Shown here one piece after another: positions 23,905-35,230 of a stretch of 64,000 bases of DNA. The notes under the pieces were generated by a model that saw only the letters and a list, made by a program, of their open reading frames with translations, searched no databases and was not told the origin of the DNA. Within the stretch, counting starts at the first letter, position 1. Each line of letters opens with the position of its first letter. Where the stretch lies: NCBI RefSeq assembly GCF_003597395.2, contig NC_133769.1, forward strand, positions 178,209,825 through 178,273,824, written 5' to 3'. The translations under genes were made by a program, and so were the position numbers. The stretch is from Chelonoidis abingdonii. Taxonomy: Eukaryota; Chordata; Testudines; Testudinidae.

Positions 23905-24791
23905 GGACGAGAGTGCGAGGCCCTGCGTTTAAGGTGCCATAGATATTCCAATATCACTGGATGGAGCACGTGTGTGATACGCCTTCGATTGACCACCAGC
24001 AAGAAACTCTCCATTCGCCAGATAGGTAGCCCTGGTCGCAGGCTCCTGCTTTCCAGAGCACCTGCTGCACTGGTAGAACAGCGCAGCTCGCAGAGCTCAG
24101 CCAGCCAGGAACCACGCCGTCAGGTGGAGGGACTGGAGGTCGGGTGAGAAGCCTGCCGTGGTCTTGAGATTAAGTCCTGATGTAGCGAGGAGAAGGACTG
24201 GCTATGGACAGGTCCAGCAGCGTGGTGTACCAGTGCTGGCGAGGCCACTGCTGGGCGATGAGAATTACCCGAGCCTTGTCCTGCGCAGCTTCACCAGGAC
24301 TTGTGCACCAAGGGACGGCGGAAGGCATATCGGATGGCGTTGACCAGGACAGGAGGAATGCGTCCGAGATCGATCCGCGGGCAAGACTGGCGGAAGGACA
24401 GAACTGGGGCACTTTCGGTTGGTGCGGGAGCGAAGAGGTCGATCCGGGAAACCCCCACCTCCGGAAAGAGAAATGGGCATGTCCGGTACGAAGGGACCAC
24501 TCATGGGCTAGGAAGACCTTGAGATGGTCCCGCCACTACGTCTGCATATATACGGTGCCGCAAAGGCGCCACGCCAGGGGGCGCCTGCCGACCCGCCGGG
24601 TGTTGCTAGGGGAAAATTCTTCCGACGAACGTGCACGCGGCGCGCGCACACCTACTTGGAATGAATATGAGCAAGCACTCGAAGAAGAACTGATTTGTAT
24701 TCTAAAAAAAGGTGCATTTTACTATAATGATTCGACACTGTGTGCACACTAACAATCACGGTTCTGTTTATTGTTTCTTATGCTTCTGCAG

Positions 24792-24913
24792 ATATGCCTC
24801 TGCCAGATAAGGAAGCGACCAAGGAGGACATATTTCGAGAGGTGCTCCAATCCTCAAAGGCTGAAAACCAAGAACACAGTGTGTGGAGAGAGAGAGAGAG
24901 AGAGAGATTTTAG
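24792..24913 (+). pseudogene. Harbinger Myb/SANT-like gene, exon 2
   Basis: Preceded by a good acceptor (TTATGCTTCTGCAG). Encodes MPLPDKEATKEDIFREVLQS and then an Arg/Glu-rich run ending at a stop. The equivalent region in intact Harbinger accessory proteins is a charged coiled-coil tail. The (GA)n tract at about 24884-24906 seems to have expanded inside the coding Arg-Glu run. DIRS copy B sits in the intron between this exon and exon 1. The coil region seems to continue in broken form to about 25060. Confidence 0.65.
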
Positions 24914-25541
24914 AAGAAAATTATAAAATAGACAGGCAGGAGAGAAAGGAAAGTCAGGAGCAAATTTTAATGGCCAGGAGAGGATGATAAAAGTGATGGT
25001 GGAGCAAATGGAAATGTTGAAGTCCCTAATCATGCTGCTCAGTACCCTCTGCAGCCGATACAGAACTGCTTTCCATGCCCTCCTCAAATTCCTCCTACAC
25101 ATTGCTTGCAACTTCCCAGCCTGTCTCGGTATCCCGTTCATTTCACCCCTTTGGACAGCTTCCAAAATGATAGCTGGACTTACACACAGCTATAAGAGCA
25201 TACACTGTCCTTCATTGTTATCTCCCTTCCCACCAAGCCTTGCGTGTGTGTTAATTGGTATTTAATAAAAACATACTCTTTCAAAGATAACCAACCTTTA
25301 TTTGTCTCCCACACACAATGGATGCTGATGGAATGAACACACACTGGCAATTTGATTATTTGCTGAGTACAAATCATGGTCAGAAATCATCAAAATTTTC
25401 ATACAAGGCGGCATTTAAAGCATGGCAGAGTGCTGTACAGAGAGACATATTACTGGAGCTCATTGTCAAAATGGTGTCCCAAAGCCTTCCTGATTCAAGT
25501 AACTCCCTTTTGTGCCCCTCTAATAGCCCTTGTTCTGGGTG
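24914..25541. other. Harbinger interior between the two genes
   Basis: Non-coding or heavily degraded sequence between the Myb-like gene and the transposase, which converge. It holds the likely tail of the transposase gene on the minus strand. No separate feature supported. Confidence 0.45.
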
Positions 25542-26583
25542 CTAAAAATCAGCCACCAGATGATCCACACTCCACCCCAACTGAAACTCTTTATACTTAG
25601 CCTCACAAATATTATGGAGCACGCAACCGGCTGCAATGATCATGGTAATATTTTCCTCATTTAGGTCTAATCTGTGATAAAGGCAGTGCCAGTGTGCTTT
25701 TAATCTGCCAAAGGAACATTCTATGATTATTCTGTACCTCCTCAGCCTATGGTTGAAGTGCTCCTGTCCAGGTTTCCCGTGTAAGGCTTCATGAGTCATG
25801 GGAGTAAGGGGTATACTGGGTCTACAAGGATGGACATTTCAACATCCCCATTTGGAATCTTCTGGTCAAAAGGAAGTCCCTACTTGCAGCTTTCTGTACG
25901 GTATTCCTGAAGATGCATTCGTCATGAACCTTCACTGACTATCCTGCTCTGATGTCAGTGTAACGGCCACAGTGATCCACATGCATGTGCAATACCATAG
26001 AGAAGTACCTCTTTCTATTGATGTACTTCATTGCAAGATGGTGCGGGGCCAAAACTGAGATATGCGTGCCATCAATTGCCCCGTTGCAGTTAGGGAATCT
26101 CATTGCCACAAAGTCATCCACTATTTCACGCACATTGCTGAGAGTCACAGTTCTTCATAGCAGAATATGATTAATGGCTCTACACACTTGTGTTAATGCA
26201 GCCGCAACAGTGGACTTCCTGACTCCAAGCTGATGACCAACTGGCAGCAGTACGGAACTGCCGAATTCCATGCAGCAATCGCCATCCCCTTCTCCACCAA
26301 GAGGGCAGCTCTCATTTTGGTATCCTTGCACTGCAGTTGGAGCGAACTCCGAACACAGTTCCAGGAAGGTGGCTTTCCGTATCCAAAAGTTCTGCAGTTA
26401 TTGATCATCCCAGACCTGTATAATGATGTGATCCCACAACTCAGTGCTTGTTTTGTGAGCCCAAAAGCAATGTTCCACCGTGTTCAGCTGCTCCGTGAAT
26501 GCCAAAAGTAATCTGGTGCTGTTTTTTTCCATGGCACACAGAAGATCAGGCACCTCTGCTTCCTGTTCAGATTGGGTGCTCAT
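25542..26583 (-). pseudogene. PIF/Harbinger DDE transposase, broken
   Basis: Minus-strand pieces in order: 26583-26398 (N-terminal part with TSTELWDHIIIQVWDDQ), 26408-26193, 26148-25939 (FPNCNGAIDGTHISVLAP, the first catalytic Asp region, then INRKRYFSMVLHMHVDHCGR), and 25799-25542 (YRIIIECSFGRLKAHW, the catalytic Glu region, then AAGCVLHNICE). The pattern is that of HARBI1-like transposases. At least three frame breaks separate the pieces, and a stop precedes the HDE segment expected to carry the second Asp. It is therefore a pseudogene. Confidence 0.85.
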
Positions 26584-26982
26584 AATATACTACATGACTA
26601 GCCACGATGTGTTCATAACAGTGACCACAACAGTAGACAGCAGCGCAGGATTCATCCTTCCACACAGAGAAGGTGAGTGCACAGTAAACTGGGATCATTG
26701 AAAAATGCCCCGAAATGCAGTCAGAAGCCCGTGGAATGATAGGACGGAAAAAACTGCATCACGGGATGTTAAGCCAGCACCCATGATGCACTGCAATCTA
26801 TTCTGCCTTCCCACAACTTAGCTATAGAAGGTGGAAAGTAGCACAGTAGGACAGCTATCCACAGTGGACTGCTCTCTCTGTCAATGCTAGAGCACCAACC
26901 CTGCATGCACTCTGCTGACAGAAAAGCATTGTGTGAACATAGACAAGCAATGTAATTATACTGGTTTTTGATTGTTCGCATA

Positions 26983-27900
26983 TGTAGCCTTATAGGGCTA
27001 GCCTGCTTGCTTGCCTATATATCTTTTCTTATAGGTTTTGTATGGGTTTGATTATTCATTTTATTATAATAGGTTTATATTAGAGTATGTTTTGGCTGTA
27101 AAGCAAGGAACCTACAGGCCACATCCTATATGTTGAGCTAAGGCAAAGTTAGTGTACACATGATTGGGACCTTTCACTTAAACAGGTGGTGATGAGCTAA
27201 ACCATAAGGTCCATATATAACTGTAACCTTTAACACAGATAGATATAGAATGTGTTGAAGCAGGGTGGCATAGGGGGCTTCCTAAGTTCATACCCTCTTT
27301 CAACTTAACAAGTACACAAGGAAAGAACCAGAATAACCTATTAGGACAGAAATAACATGTGAGAATAAGCCAATGTCATTAATATGTATGTATATGTCAT
27401 CAATACATACAAATGTACCAGCCTATGGAGTAAGTGTACCCTAACATTTTGTGGGTGAGGCAACTAAGTATGAACAGAGAAGGAGGGCTTAAGTGCTTAA
27501 AGTCTATAAGACCCACCGCGCCAACTGAAGGAGGCTTCAGTTTTCTAAGCTTCTGAGCTTCAAAGCTTCTTCGGTCTTAGTTCTTTGTTTACTAGTCTAT
27601 TAGACTGTTAGTTCTTAACTAATTTAAACTTACAATTAAGTATAACTCTAAGTTAGCTTCTCTAGCTCTTAGCTTTCCAGTGTCACCTAAGCTCCATACC
27701 TCCCACCAAGTTATCAAGGGTGTGAGCATATTAATCAAAAGCTTTATTGTACATATCACCACATATACTTCTACAACATTATTGCCTCTGTAACTTGAAT
27801 AGTAATCAAATGATAAAATAATCCATTTACCTTAATAGAAGTCTTTAAGTCTATATTTGTCATACATCCCATGGGTCCTTCCCAACCCTGTGTAGCCTAA
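26983..27900 (+). mobile_element. Possible LTR-like element
   Basis: Begins TGTAGCCTTATAGGGCTAGC directly after the Harbinger end. It has a TATA-type sequence (GTCTATAAGACCC) near 27504, followed by a CT-rich stretch, a general LTR layout. I could not fix the 3' end or find a target duplication. Confidence 0.35.
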
Positions 27901-28380
27901 TTCTGGGACAAGAACTGTACTATCTTCTGATCAGATTAACTGGTGAACCTATAATCCATATCATCCCAAATAATAATATTCACCTCCTAAAATCAGGTAA
28001 CATAACTTGCATTGACAAATCTTTGTACTGTAGACAAGGCTGGTTTTGGGCAATATATTTTCTGCTTAAAGGACATTCTACCACAGGGTTCAACACAATG
28101 CCATTCTCTCTCTCATTTTGTTCTTATGTGCATATGATAGAAGAGTTAGTGAGGAGGCATGAACTGAATGTTTTGAGCATACTGAATATACTTAAGCCTT
28201 CTATATTCATTTTATCCAACCCAAAAGATGTGATCAAGCATTTCTTTGTTTCTGGTAGAGACGGAGAATGAGAGAGAGCAAGCTGGTTGAAGCCGTCTAG
28301 ATAAGGCTAAAGAAATAATGGTAGAATGGGGGAAGCAACCAAAGAGTATGGAAAAAGATTATACCTGTCCCTTTGACTGA
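27901..28380. other. Intron, nothing recognised
   Basis: AT-rich intron with a short plus frame (28023-28271) that shows no domain. Confidence 0.45.
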
Positions 28381-29115
28381 AGATCTTTCAAACAGTTGTC
28401 ATGAATTTGCAATTTAGGGGTCTTGTTAGAGTCTCTGGTAAGGAAACTAACTCATCTTTTGGATATCAACCTCACTACCATCAATCCAGTCCTTTATTAT
28501 CTTGAGAATAGATTACTGCAAAACATTCTGAACAGAGCTACACCTATAAGCCATTCAGAACCTGAAGCTGAGCAGAAGGTGTCACTGTACTTGTTAAGTG
28601 GAGCATCTTGCTATGAACAGTAACTATATCAACACTGCAGGATCAGCACTATATGCCTGTTAATTTTTGGCATTTAAAGTTCTGTCTTGACCTATAAAAA
28701 GACAAAACAGACTAGGACATGTTTGCTTGTGAGACTGGTCTCTCTTTACACAATACTGCCTCACTTGCAATCAGCAGAAATTCAAGAGCTCAGCCCTTTT
28801 GATATGAAGAGTGAGCTGCTAGCAGGGCATTCTCCGGGAGGGTCTTTCAACATTGAAATTCATTTCCCACTTTGGTCTGAAATGGCATACATTTACTGAC
28901 CTTTAGGGCACAATGCAAAACCCAGCCCTTTGAGATGGCATTCTGGGAAGGCTTAAGATGTGTGAAACACTGGGCTTTCTGGGAAGAGTTTTGTAAATGT
29001 TTTGCTTTTTATGACTGGCAGCTCCTCTGCTACTATTTTTGTTTTTGTTGCAGTTTGCATTTTAAAGCATTTGTAAGGGTCTAGAGCCTTATGTCATTTG
29101 TTGAAACCAAAATAA
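28381..29115 (+). repeat. Possible old retroposed fragment, unclassified
   Basis: Plus-strand frames at 28423-28623 and 28687-28899 are Leu/Ser-rich and are followed at 29110 by AATAAA. The arrangement (degraded frame, then a T-rich tail-like region and polyadenylation signal) looks like an old retroposed 3' end, but I cannot assign a family. Confidence 0.25.
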
Positions 29116-30109
29116 ACAAGATGTTTGTCAACCATTCAGATTCTCTAATGAATGGCATTTAATTACGTACAAAATATTACTACTAGTAGCACATTATGGA
29201 AATTGCAGGGAATCAGGTTATTTTACATTTATTTGCTGGTGTTGTCTTTTGGATCCACGTGAGTTTTCCATCAGCTTATTTGACTGTACGATTTATTTAA
29301 TCTTTTAGGCAATAATGTATGTACAAAACACACCCTTTATGTAACTGCTGTGATTTTGTGCATTTCAAACTCTTCTGTATGCTTTAAGTAGCTTAAAAGT
29401 AGGAAAAAATCTTCCCACAGAAGAGCAAATTAAGATTTTCAAAGACACATCATTAGGCTTTTCACTTAAAAATGAATACTCTAACTCTAACATAAGATTA
29501 GAAACACAAACTGTTTTTGATTAGCTCTCGCCACAGATGTGAAGAGCATGATGGTGGATTGCCATTACAGTAGCAATGCCAATCATAATACATATGGTGC
29601 TCTAATAGAATGAATGTGCTTGGGAAGGTAAGGGTGTTTGAGAGATCCTTACTTTTCATTTTAAAAGAATTAAAATAAATTTAGCTACCTCAGATCACAA
29701 AATTTCCTGGAATAGTTAATGGCCAGTGAGAATTAATAGCCCAAGGCAAAAACTCTCCCTGCCAGCCAGAAATCCCCAAAGAACAATCTGAAACACAGTT
29801 GTTACTATCTAAAATTAACACAGGAAAATTAAACTCATTCTAATGTAGATTTTCATAGAGTAATTTTTTAAAAAGGTAGCCCAGATGTGTAATATATAAT
29901 TCACATATATAACTGATCTCATAACAGAAGGATATTTTCCATCTAAAAAGGAAAAAATCCCCTCCCCCTTCCTCTGTAAAACCACTAGATTTTCTAGTGG
30001 TCATATCCCAGAGGTTAGCTTTCAAGACAGCACTGTGAGACTGATTCACAACAAAATTGGGAAATATCTGGTGAGGAAAAGAGGTTCTGTAGTACACTTT
30101 ATACATCAG
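29116..30109. other. Intron, AT-rich, nothing recognised
   Basis: AT-rich intronic DNA with no exon or named repeat. The stretch around 29515-29630 has balanced composition and few homopolymers. It could be a conserved non-coding block, but I have no direct evidence. Confidence 0.4.
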
Positions 30110-30525
30110 ACACTTACCTGAAGCATCTCTCCTGAGTGTAGTTGTGTTTCAGGGGGAAGAGGGCTGAAGAAAGTGGTGGCCTTTGCTCTAAGTAGGTTCC
30201 CTATTTCATTAAGGTATTTCAAGATTAGGACGAGGTCCTTGAACAACCATATCTGGGACTGTATTGGGAGCCAGACAGAGGAGCAGAGTACTGATCTGAT
30301 GTGTTCCCATCAATCTGCTCCTCTGAGTTGACAAACTTACATGCTGCACCATTTCCAGTTTACAAGTGTCCTTTAGGATCAGATCCTGGCAGAACGTGTT
30401 GCAGCAGTCCAGCCCAAAGACAAAAAACTGCTTTCTGACGGAGACCCAAATACAATGCAAAGGGAGAAGTTGCATTGCCAATCTACAGATGAAAGATAGC
30501 ATTTCTATCCACTGATACAATGTTG
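30110..30525 (-). pseudogene. Non-LTR retrotransposon ORF2 C-terminal fragment (CR1/L2/L3-like)
   Basis: The minus-strand frame includes LDCCNTFCQDLILKDTCKLE, which matches the widely conserved LDYCN...L segment downstream of the reverse transcriptase in L2/L3/CR1-like LINEs. It is followed by a degraded THQIS...LL segment. Broken frames continue to about 30110. Confidence 0.6.
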
Positions 30526-30611
30526 ATGCCTAGAAGCAGTAAGGATTCCAACAGAACTCCAACACTGAGTACCTCTTTAAAGACTTGAGGCAAGGTGATA
30601 AAAAAGCACCA

Positions 30612-32570
30612 AAAACATCTGGGTTTTTTTGTGTGTTTAAATCAGATTTTTGTTTAAATTAACTACAGATTTTTTTAAACAAACCTATTTAAAATTGAAT
30701 GTGAAATTATGACAACTTACATTAAGACCTAAACTTATTTAAATGATTTAATACATTATAGTAAAATATTAAGCAGTGCATCTTTGCTAACAAGATCGCT
30801 GGCTTCTTCTTGCTCTGTTCTCATACTGCTTCCTGCTACATCTGTGCATATGTAATTGCCTGATCATTGAACTCCAGCATGTCACTGGAAGAGCACTCAC
30901 GCTCAAGCACATAGCACTGCATGATACACTTCACATTTTGAAGGTCTCTGCTGCAATCACAGGTATTGGGGCCAGTGGTGCAGCCCCATTTGTTCACCGT
31001 GTCACCAACCCACTCCAGTGCAGAGTCGATTTAGGCAACACCACGTAGTCCAAGGTTGATGTGCATCGGGTGTTATGTGCTCAACAGGCAAAAGCCAGAG
31101 TGCACAAGCTACACAGTCATTCTCTACTCGTTTGCCATAACTGATCCTTTGTGGGTGACAATATTAGGGATTTAATGGTGGCAAGAAAACTCTGCCAAGA
31201 CTTCAGTTGACTCAGTCAGTGTTATGTTATACACTGTATGTCTTGGATCTATCAATACTGTACCTTGTGATCTCCACACTAAAAGTAACTTCCTGGTGTA
31301 TACCAGGAGGAGCAACACCTATGAGGATGTAGAGGCTGTCGATGTGAGTAGGCTTAAGGCATCCTGTAACATAGCAGCAGACAATGTCAAGTAGAGAGTC
31401 TAGTGTCTTTGCATGAGGGGATCTTGCCAACACTGCAAAGGCATATTCAGCAGAGAAACAGCAAAGTGGCTATTCTGTTGGATCAGATTGGACATGTCTG
31501 CATCTCACTTTTATATAAACACCTTGCTGAGAATATTGTTTGGTATGCTAACCTTGGGTTCAGTTTTCTCGATGTGAGCTCTAAAGAAGACTATGTGGTC
31601 AAGAATAACATCAAGGTATTCAGAATTTATGGAGTAAGTAAGTTTCATATCAAGCGCTCTGATGTTGAGTTCACGTTTGGCCTCTCAGTTTTTGAGATGG
31701 AATGCACTGACTTGGCATGTTAGTCACTGGCTAAGCACCTAGAACTAGTTAGTTGAAGCACTAAGCCAGCTTTTGCTAGCAGAAGCCTCTTCTACAGGAA
31801 CAGAGAGACAATTTTCTTTATTTCAATTTACTCAACTAGTTCAGTTCAATGACTAATTCATACAAACGTAAACTGGCAGTTGAAAAAGCAGAAAAGCTTG
31901 TTTTCCTCTTCCAACCCTATGAATTAAAAACTAGGTGTGAGAGAATGAGATCTATTAGTTTTAAAATTTTGACAACATGATGACCAGAAGTAATCAGTTC
32001 AACTTTTTAACTACAAAAAAATAAGTCCTTTGTTTAACAAACCAATTAGTTTTAAATGAAATCAGGTTTTGATAAACTCTTATACTTTTTTTTCTTATGC
32101 ATCCAGTACATTTAAGGGAGTTTTATTTAGCTAATAAAAGTCAAATTTTAAAATGCCAGTTTTGTGCATTTAATTGAATTTTAATTTTCATCTAATTAGA
32201 GCTTGACACAAATCACAAGTAAAAAAAAAAAATCTAGTAAATAAACGATCATTTTCTAATGTAATAAACAATGTAAAAATTAAGAATCTGAATAAATGTA
32301 AAATTAAGCTATATAATTGCTTAAATGTGTATAGCTATAGAATATCCTCCTGGTTTGCAAAAAGAAGCACCAAATCTAGTGTAAAACCAATATGTTTTAA
32401 TGGTTATGGATCCAATCAGAAGTCAACCTCTCTAGGAAAATAACTAAAAAGTACAAATGCAAAACATATTAAAAGTATGCTTTAAATTAAGATTTCTCAT
32501 TTACTGATTTAAATCATGACTGAAATTGATGATTTTAAATTGCTCTAATTTATATTAATCCACCCTGCTT
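30612..32570. repeat. AT-rich repeat split by a non-LTR fragment
   Basis: 30612-30775 and about 31955-32570 are both built of TTTAAAT/ATTTAAA words. The outer parts read GTTTAAATCAGATTTTTG on the left and GATTTAAATCATGACTG on the right. They look like two ends of one AT-rich interspersed element, with the non-LTR remnant at 30870-31720 between them. Family not named. Confidence 0.4.
30870..31720 (-). pseudogene. Non-LTR retrotransposon ORF2 remnant, second family
   Basis: The minus-strand frame 31433-31227 reads LARSPHAKTLDSLLDIVCCY, then VTGCLKPTHIDSLYILIGVA. This is the WARSxHxxxxDxxLNxxxRxxTGxLKPT(...)LY pattern of the region downstream of the reverse transcriptase in several non-LTR families. 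A Cys-rich segment of the C-terminal tail lies near 30970 in another frame. Many stops. It lies between the two halves of the AT-rich repeat. Confidence 0.6.
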
Positions 32571-33019
32571 GAAGATAGTGTCTTCAGCGATAGGAGAGGT
32601 CACAATTTAAGCAATTTCTTCCAAGTGCTTCCTCCTTCCATTTAACACCACCTTCATTTTACTCGCAATGAGCTTAAGCCACTACTTTTCATCCAGGTTC
32701 CCAATCATTTGCTGTGTCAGCAAATAAAAAAGCATTAAGAATTTGGTGAGGTGAAAGATCTGGACAGCCTCATCTGCATATTGATGGCACTGAACTCTAT
32801 AGTTTTTATTCACTTTCAGCAGGCTCACATATATATAAATAGTAAAATGAGAAGACTGAGCCCCATAGGACTCTGCAGGCACAGGCTCTCAGAAGGGTAG
32901 CTGCCCATCAGAACTCTGACACAGCTGAGCAAAATGAACAGACAGCTTAAAATTCCTTTTCCATTCCTGACATGTTCTATAGCACTTCATATAACAATGG
33001 CATGTAGCCAATCTGCAAC
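32571..33019. other. Intron, nothing recognised
   Basis: Mixed composition, no exon or named repeat. A minus frame at 32882-32682 shows no domain. Confidence 0.45.
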
Positions 33020-33695
33020 AGATAGCAGCAAACATCTTCAATGGCTGGTGACGGGACACTAGATGGGGAGGGCTCTGAGTTACTATACAGAATTCATTCC
33101 CAGGTGTCTGGTAGGTAATGCTTGACCATATGCTCAGGTTCTAACTGAAGGGTCTACTTGTGGTCGGGAAGGAATTTTCCCTTAGGTCAGATTTGCAGAG
33201 ACCCTGGGGCTTTTTTGCCTTCCTCTGAAGCATGGTGCTTGGGTCACTTGCAGATTTAAACTAGTGTAAATGGTGGATTCTCTCTAAGTCTTTAAACCCC
33301 AATTTGAGGACTTCAGTAACTCAGGCCATGGCTACACTGGCGCTTTACAGCGCTGCAACTTTCGCACTTAGGGGTGTGAAAAAAACACCCCCCTGAGCGC
33401 TGCAAGATACAGTGCTGTAAAGCCTCAGTGTAAACAGTGCCGCGCTCCCAGCGCTGCAAGCTACACCCGTAGAGGATGTGGACTACGTGCAGCACTGGGA
33501 GAGTTCTCTCCCAGTGCTGGCGCCACGAACACATTCGCATTTCAAAGTGCTGCCACGGCAGCGCTTTGAAGTTGCAAGTGTAGCCATACCCTCAGCCAGA
33601 GACTAGGGGTCTATTAAGCAGTGGGTGGGTGAGGTTCTGTGACCTGAAATTGCAGATCAGACTAGCTGATCAAGATGGTCCCTTCTGACTTTAGA
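33020..33695 (+). mobile_element. CR1-type LINE 3' end, plus strand, split by a MITE
   Basis: Non-coding 3' region of a CR1-like element, with GGAAGGAATTTTCCCTTAGG and GATGGTCCCTTCTGACTTTA near its end, a tail I recognise from turtle CR1 copies. It is 5'-truncated. The MITE at 33325-33596 separates CTTCAGTAACTCAG from CCAGAGACTAG, which would otherwise join. Confidence 0.7.
33325..33596. mobile_element. hAT-type MITE with AGCGCTG-rich termini
   Basis: The left terminus GGCCATGGCTACACTGGCGC and the right terminus, read inward as GGGTATGGCTACACTTGC, are inverted repeats. The interior contains many AGCGCTG motifs. It sits inside a CR1 3' region. CTCAG occurs on both flanks, but an exact 8-bp duplication could not be fixed because the ends have mutated. 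Confidence 0.75.
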
Positions 33696-34582
33696 GTCTA
33701 TAAGAACATAACAACAGCCATACCGGGTCAGCCCAAAGGTCCATCTAGCCAAGTATCTTTCTACCGACAGTGGCCAATGCCAGGTGCCCCAGAGGGAGTG
33801 AACTTAACAGGTAATGATCAAGTGATCTCTCTCCTGCCATCCATCTCCACCCTCTGACAAACAGATGCTAGGGACATCATTCGTTACCCACCCTGGCTAA
33901 TAGCCATTAATGGACTTAACCTCCATGCATTTATCTAGTTCTCTTTTAAACCCTGTTATAGTCCTAGACTTCACAACCTCCTCAGGCAAGGAGTTCCACA
34001 GGTTGACTATGTGCTGTGTGAAGAACTTCCTTTTATTTGTTTAAAACCTGCTGCCAATTAATATCATTTGGTGGCCCCTAGTTCTTATATTATGGGAAAA
34101 AGTAAATAACTTTTTGTTATTCACTTTCTCCACACCACTCATGATTTTATATACCTCTATCATATCCCCCTCTTAGTCTCCTCTTTTCCAAGCTGAAAAG
34201 TCCTAGCCTCTTTACTCTCCTTATATGGGACACATTCCAAACCCCTAATCATTTTAGTTACCCATTTCTGAACTTTTTCTAATGCCAATATATCTTTTTT
34301 GAGATGAGACCACATCTGTATGTAGTATTCAAGATGTGGGCATACCATGGATTTATATAAGGGCATGTAGCGAGGCGGTGTGGCTCCCCTCCTTCCCAGG
34401 GAAGGTCGAGCCCCGTCAATCACCCATAGGGGCGGGGCCACTGAGCAGAAGTCCCACCCCTCAGAGGGTCAAGCGGCGACCCGGAAGGATAAAAGACAGT
34501 CCTCATCTGGAGCCCAGCCACCGTCAGGAGCAGACCTGCCAGCAGGTGCTCGTGACTGGGAAGCTGCTGAGGCCGGGGGCCA

Positions 34583-34903
34583 GTGCCCGGACTGGCCAGA
34601 ACTTCCCGCGCTCGCTACGACGAGGAGCTGCTAGAGCCGCCCCGTCCCTTCTACGGCCCTGAGGAGCTCCTGGAACAAGCCTGGCCGGACTTCCCGGGAG
34701 AGCTGCCGGACCTGCCGCCCAGCCCTGACTGGGAGGAACCGATGGTGCTGGATGTCCCAGGAACTGAGACCACGGACCAGGTAGGCACGGAGGGGGATAT
34801 CGGAAGTAGCCCGGGGCAGCTGACTCTAGTCAGGCTGCAGATGTACCGATACCAATGTCAGTGTGTTTCGGTCAGGATCCCCACTGACCACCTTCAGCGG
34901 TGA
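34583..34903 (+). CDS. Open frame inside the LTR-type element, unknown product
   Basis: A 106-codon frame, acidic and proline-rich: RARYDEELLEPPRPFYGPEE and GELPDLPPSPDWEEPM. Asp/Glu/Pro richness at such density is not simply a by-product of GC content, and the frame might be a short gag-like or accessory product of the element. I recognise no domain. It may equally be spurious, since no partner genes are present. Confidence 0.25.
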   Translation: MPGLARTSRARYDEELLEPPRPFYGPEELLEQAWPDFPGELPDLPPSPDWEEPMVLDVPGTETTDQVGTEGDIGSSPGQLTLVRLQMYRYQCQCVSVRIPTDHLQR

Positions 34904-35031
34904 CAGCCACTACCAGGGCCCCGGGCTGGAATGCAGAGGAGTGAGTGGGCCTGCGTTCCCCCTGCCACCTGTCCCCGGGTGGCAGAATCCCCCTCTCCCC
35001 GGCCTAAGGAGGCTATTTAAGCGAAGCTGAG

Positions 35032-35230
35032 AACTGTTTGTTTGGAGTCCTGCCCGAACCAAGGGCTGGGCCCCGTTTAACTGTACTGCTGCTCGGTCCT
35101 GCCCCAAAGGACCAAAGCTACCTCAACTGCTTGTTTGGTGCCCCACCTGAACCAAGGGCTGGGCCCCCTTTAACTGTGCCACTGTTCAGTCCCGCCCACA
35201 GGGCCCGAACCGCCCGAACTATTGTCTGCA
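35032..35230 (+). repeat. 93-bp tandem repeat (about 2.3 copies)
   Basis: Copies start at AACTGTTTGTTTGG (35032), AACTGCTTGTTTGG (35125) and a partial AACTATTGTCTGC (35217). Both full copies contain GAACCAAGGGCTGGGCCCC. Confidence 0.8.

Larger units (their letters stand above)
22781..24695 (-). mobile_element. Internally deleted, CpG-rich DIRS element (copy B)
   Basis: Bounded by long inverted terminal repeats: about 22796-22950 and the inverted match at about 24545-24691 share TAGGTGTGCG, the GCACGTTCGTCGGAAGAATT block and CCCTAGCAACACCCGGCGGG. The left end also folds back on itself (22781-22835 against 23013-23065). The interior corresponds to the tyrosine-recombinase side of a minus-strand DIRS. 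Gag, reverse transcriptase and RNase H are absent, so it is a deletion derivative of about 1.9 kb. It is much richer in CpG than its surroundings, which suggests a fairly recent insertion. It lies in the intron of the Harbinger Myb-like gene. Confidence 0.8.
21231..26955. mobile_element. PIF/Harbinger DNA transposon, degraded, with nested DIRS
   Basis: The two genes expected of Harbinger are present in opposite directions: a Myb/SANT-like gene on the plus strand (21626-22167 and 24792-24913) and a DDE transposase on the minus strand (26583-25542). Subterminal sequences near both ends are similar in inverted orientation: TGTACACACTACAATGCTTT around 21292, and TGTTCACACAATGCTTTTCT read inward from about 26942. 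End coordinates are approximate and I could not confirm the 3-bp target duplication. The element contains DIRS copy B at about 22781-24695. Confidence 0.8.

Noticed and set aside
24204..24752. A 182-codon plus-strand frame
   Set aside because: It runs across DIRS copy B interior and its terminal repeat and is antisense to the element's genes. Open because of GC richness.
33325..33596. Exact 8-bp duplication around the MITE
   Set aside because: CTCAG occurs on both sides but the remaining bases differ and the element ends are mutated, so the duplication could not be fixed.
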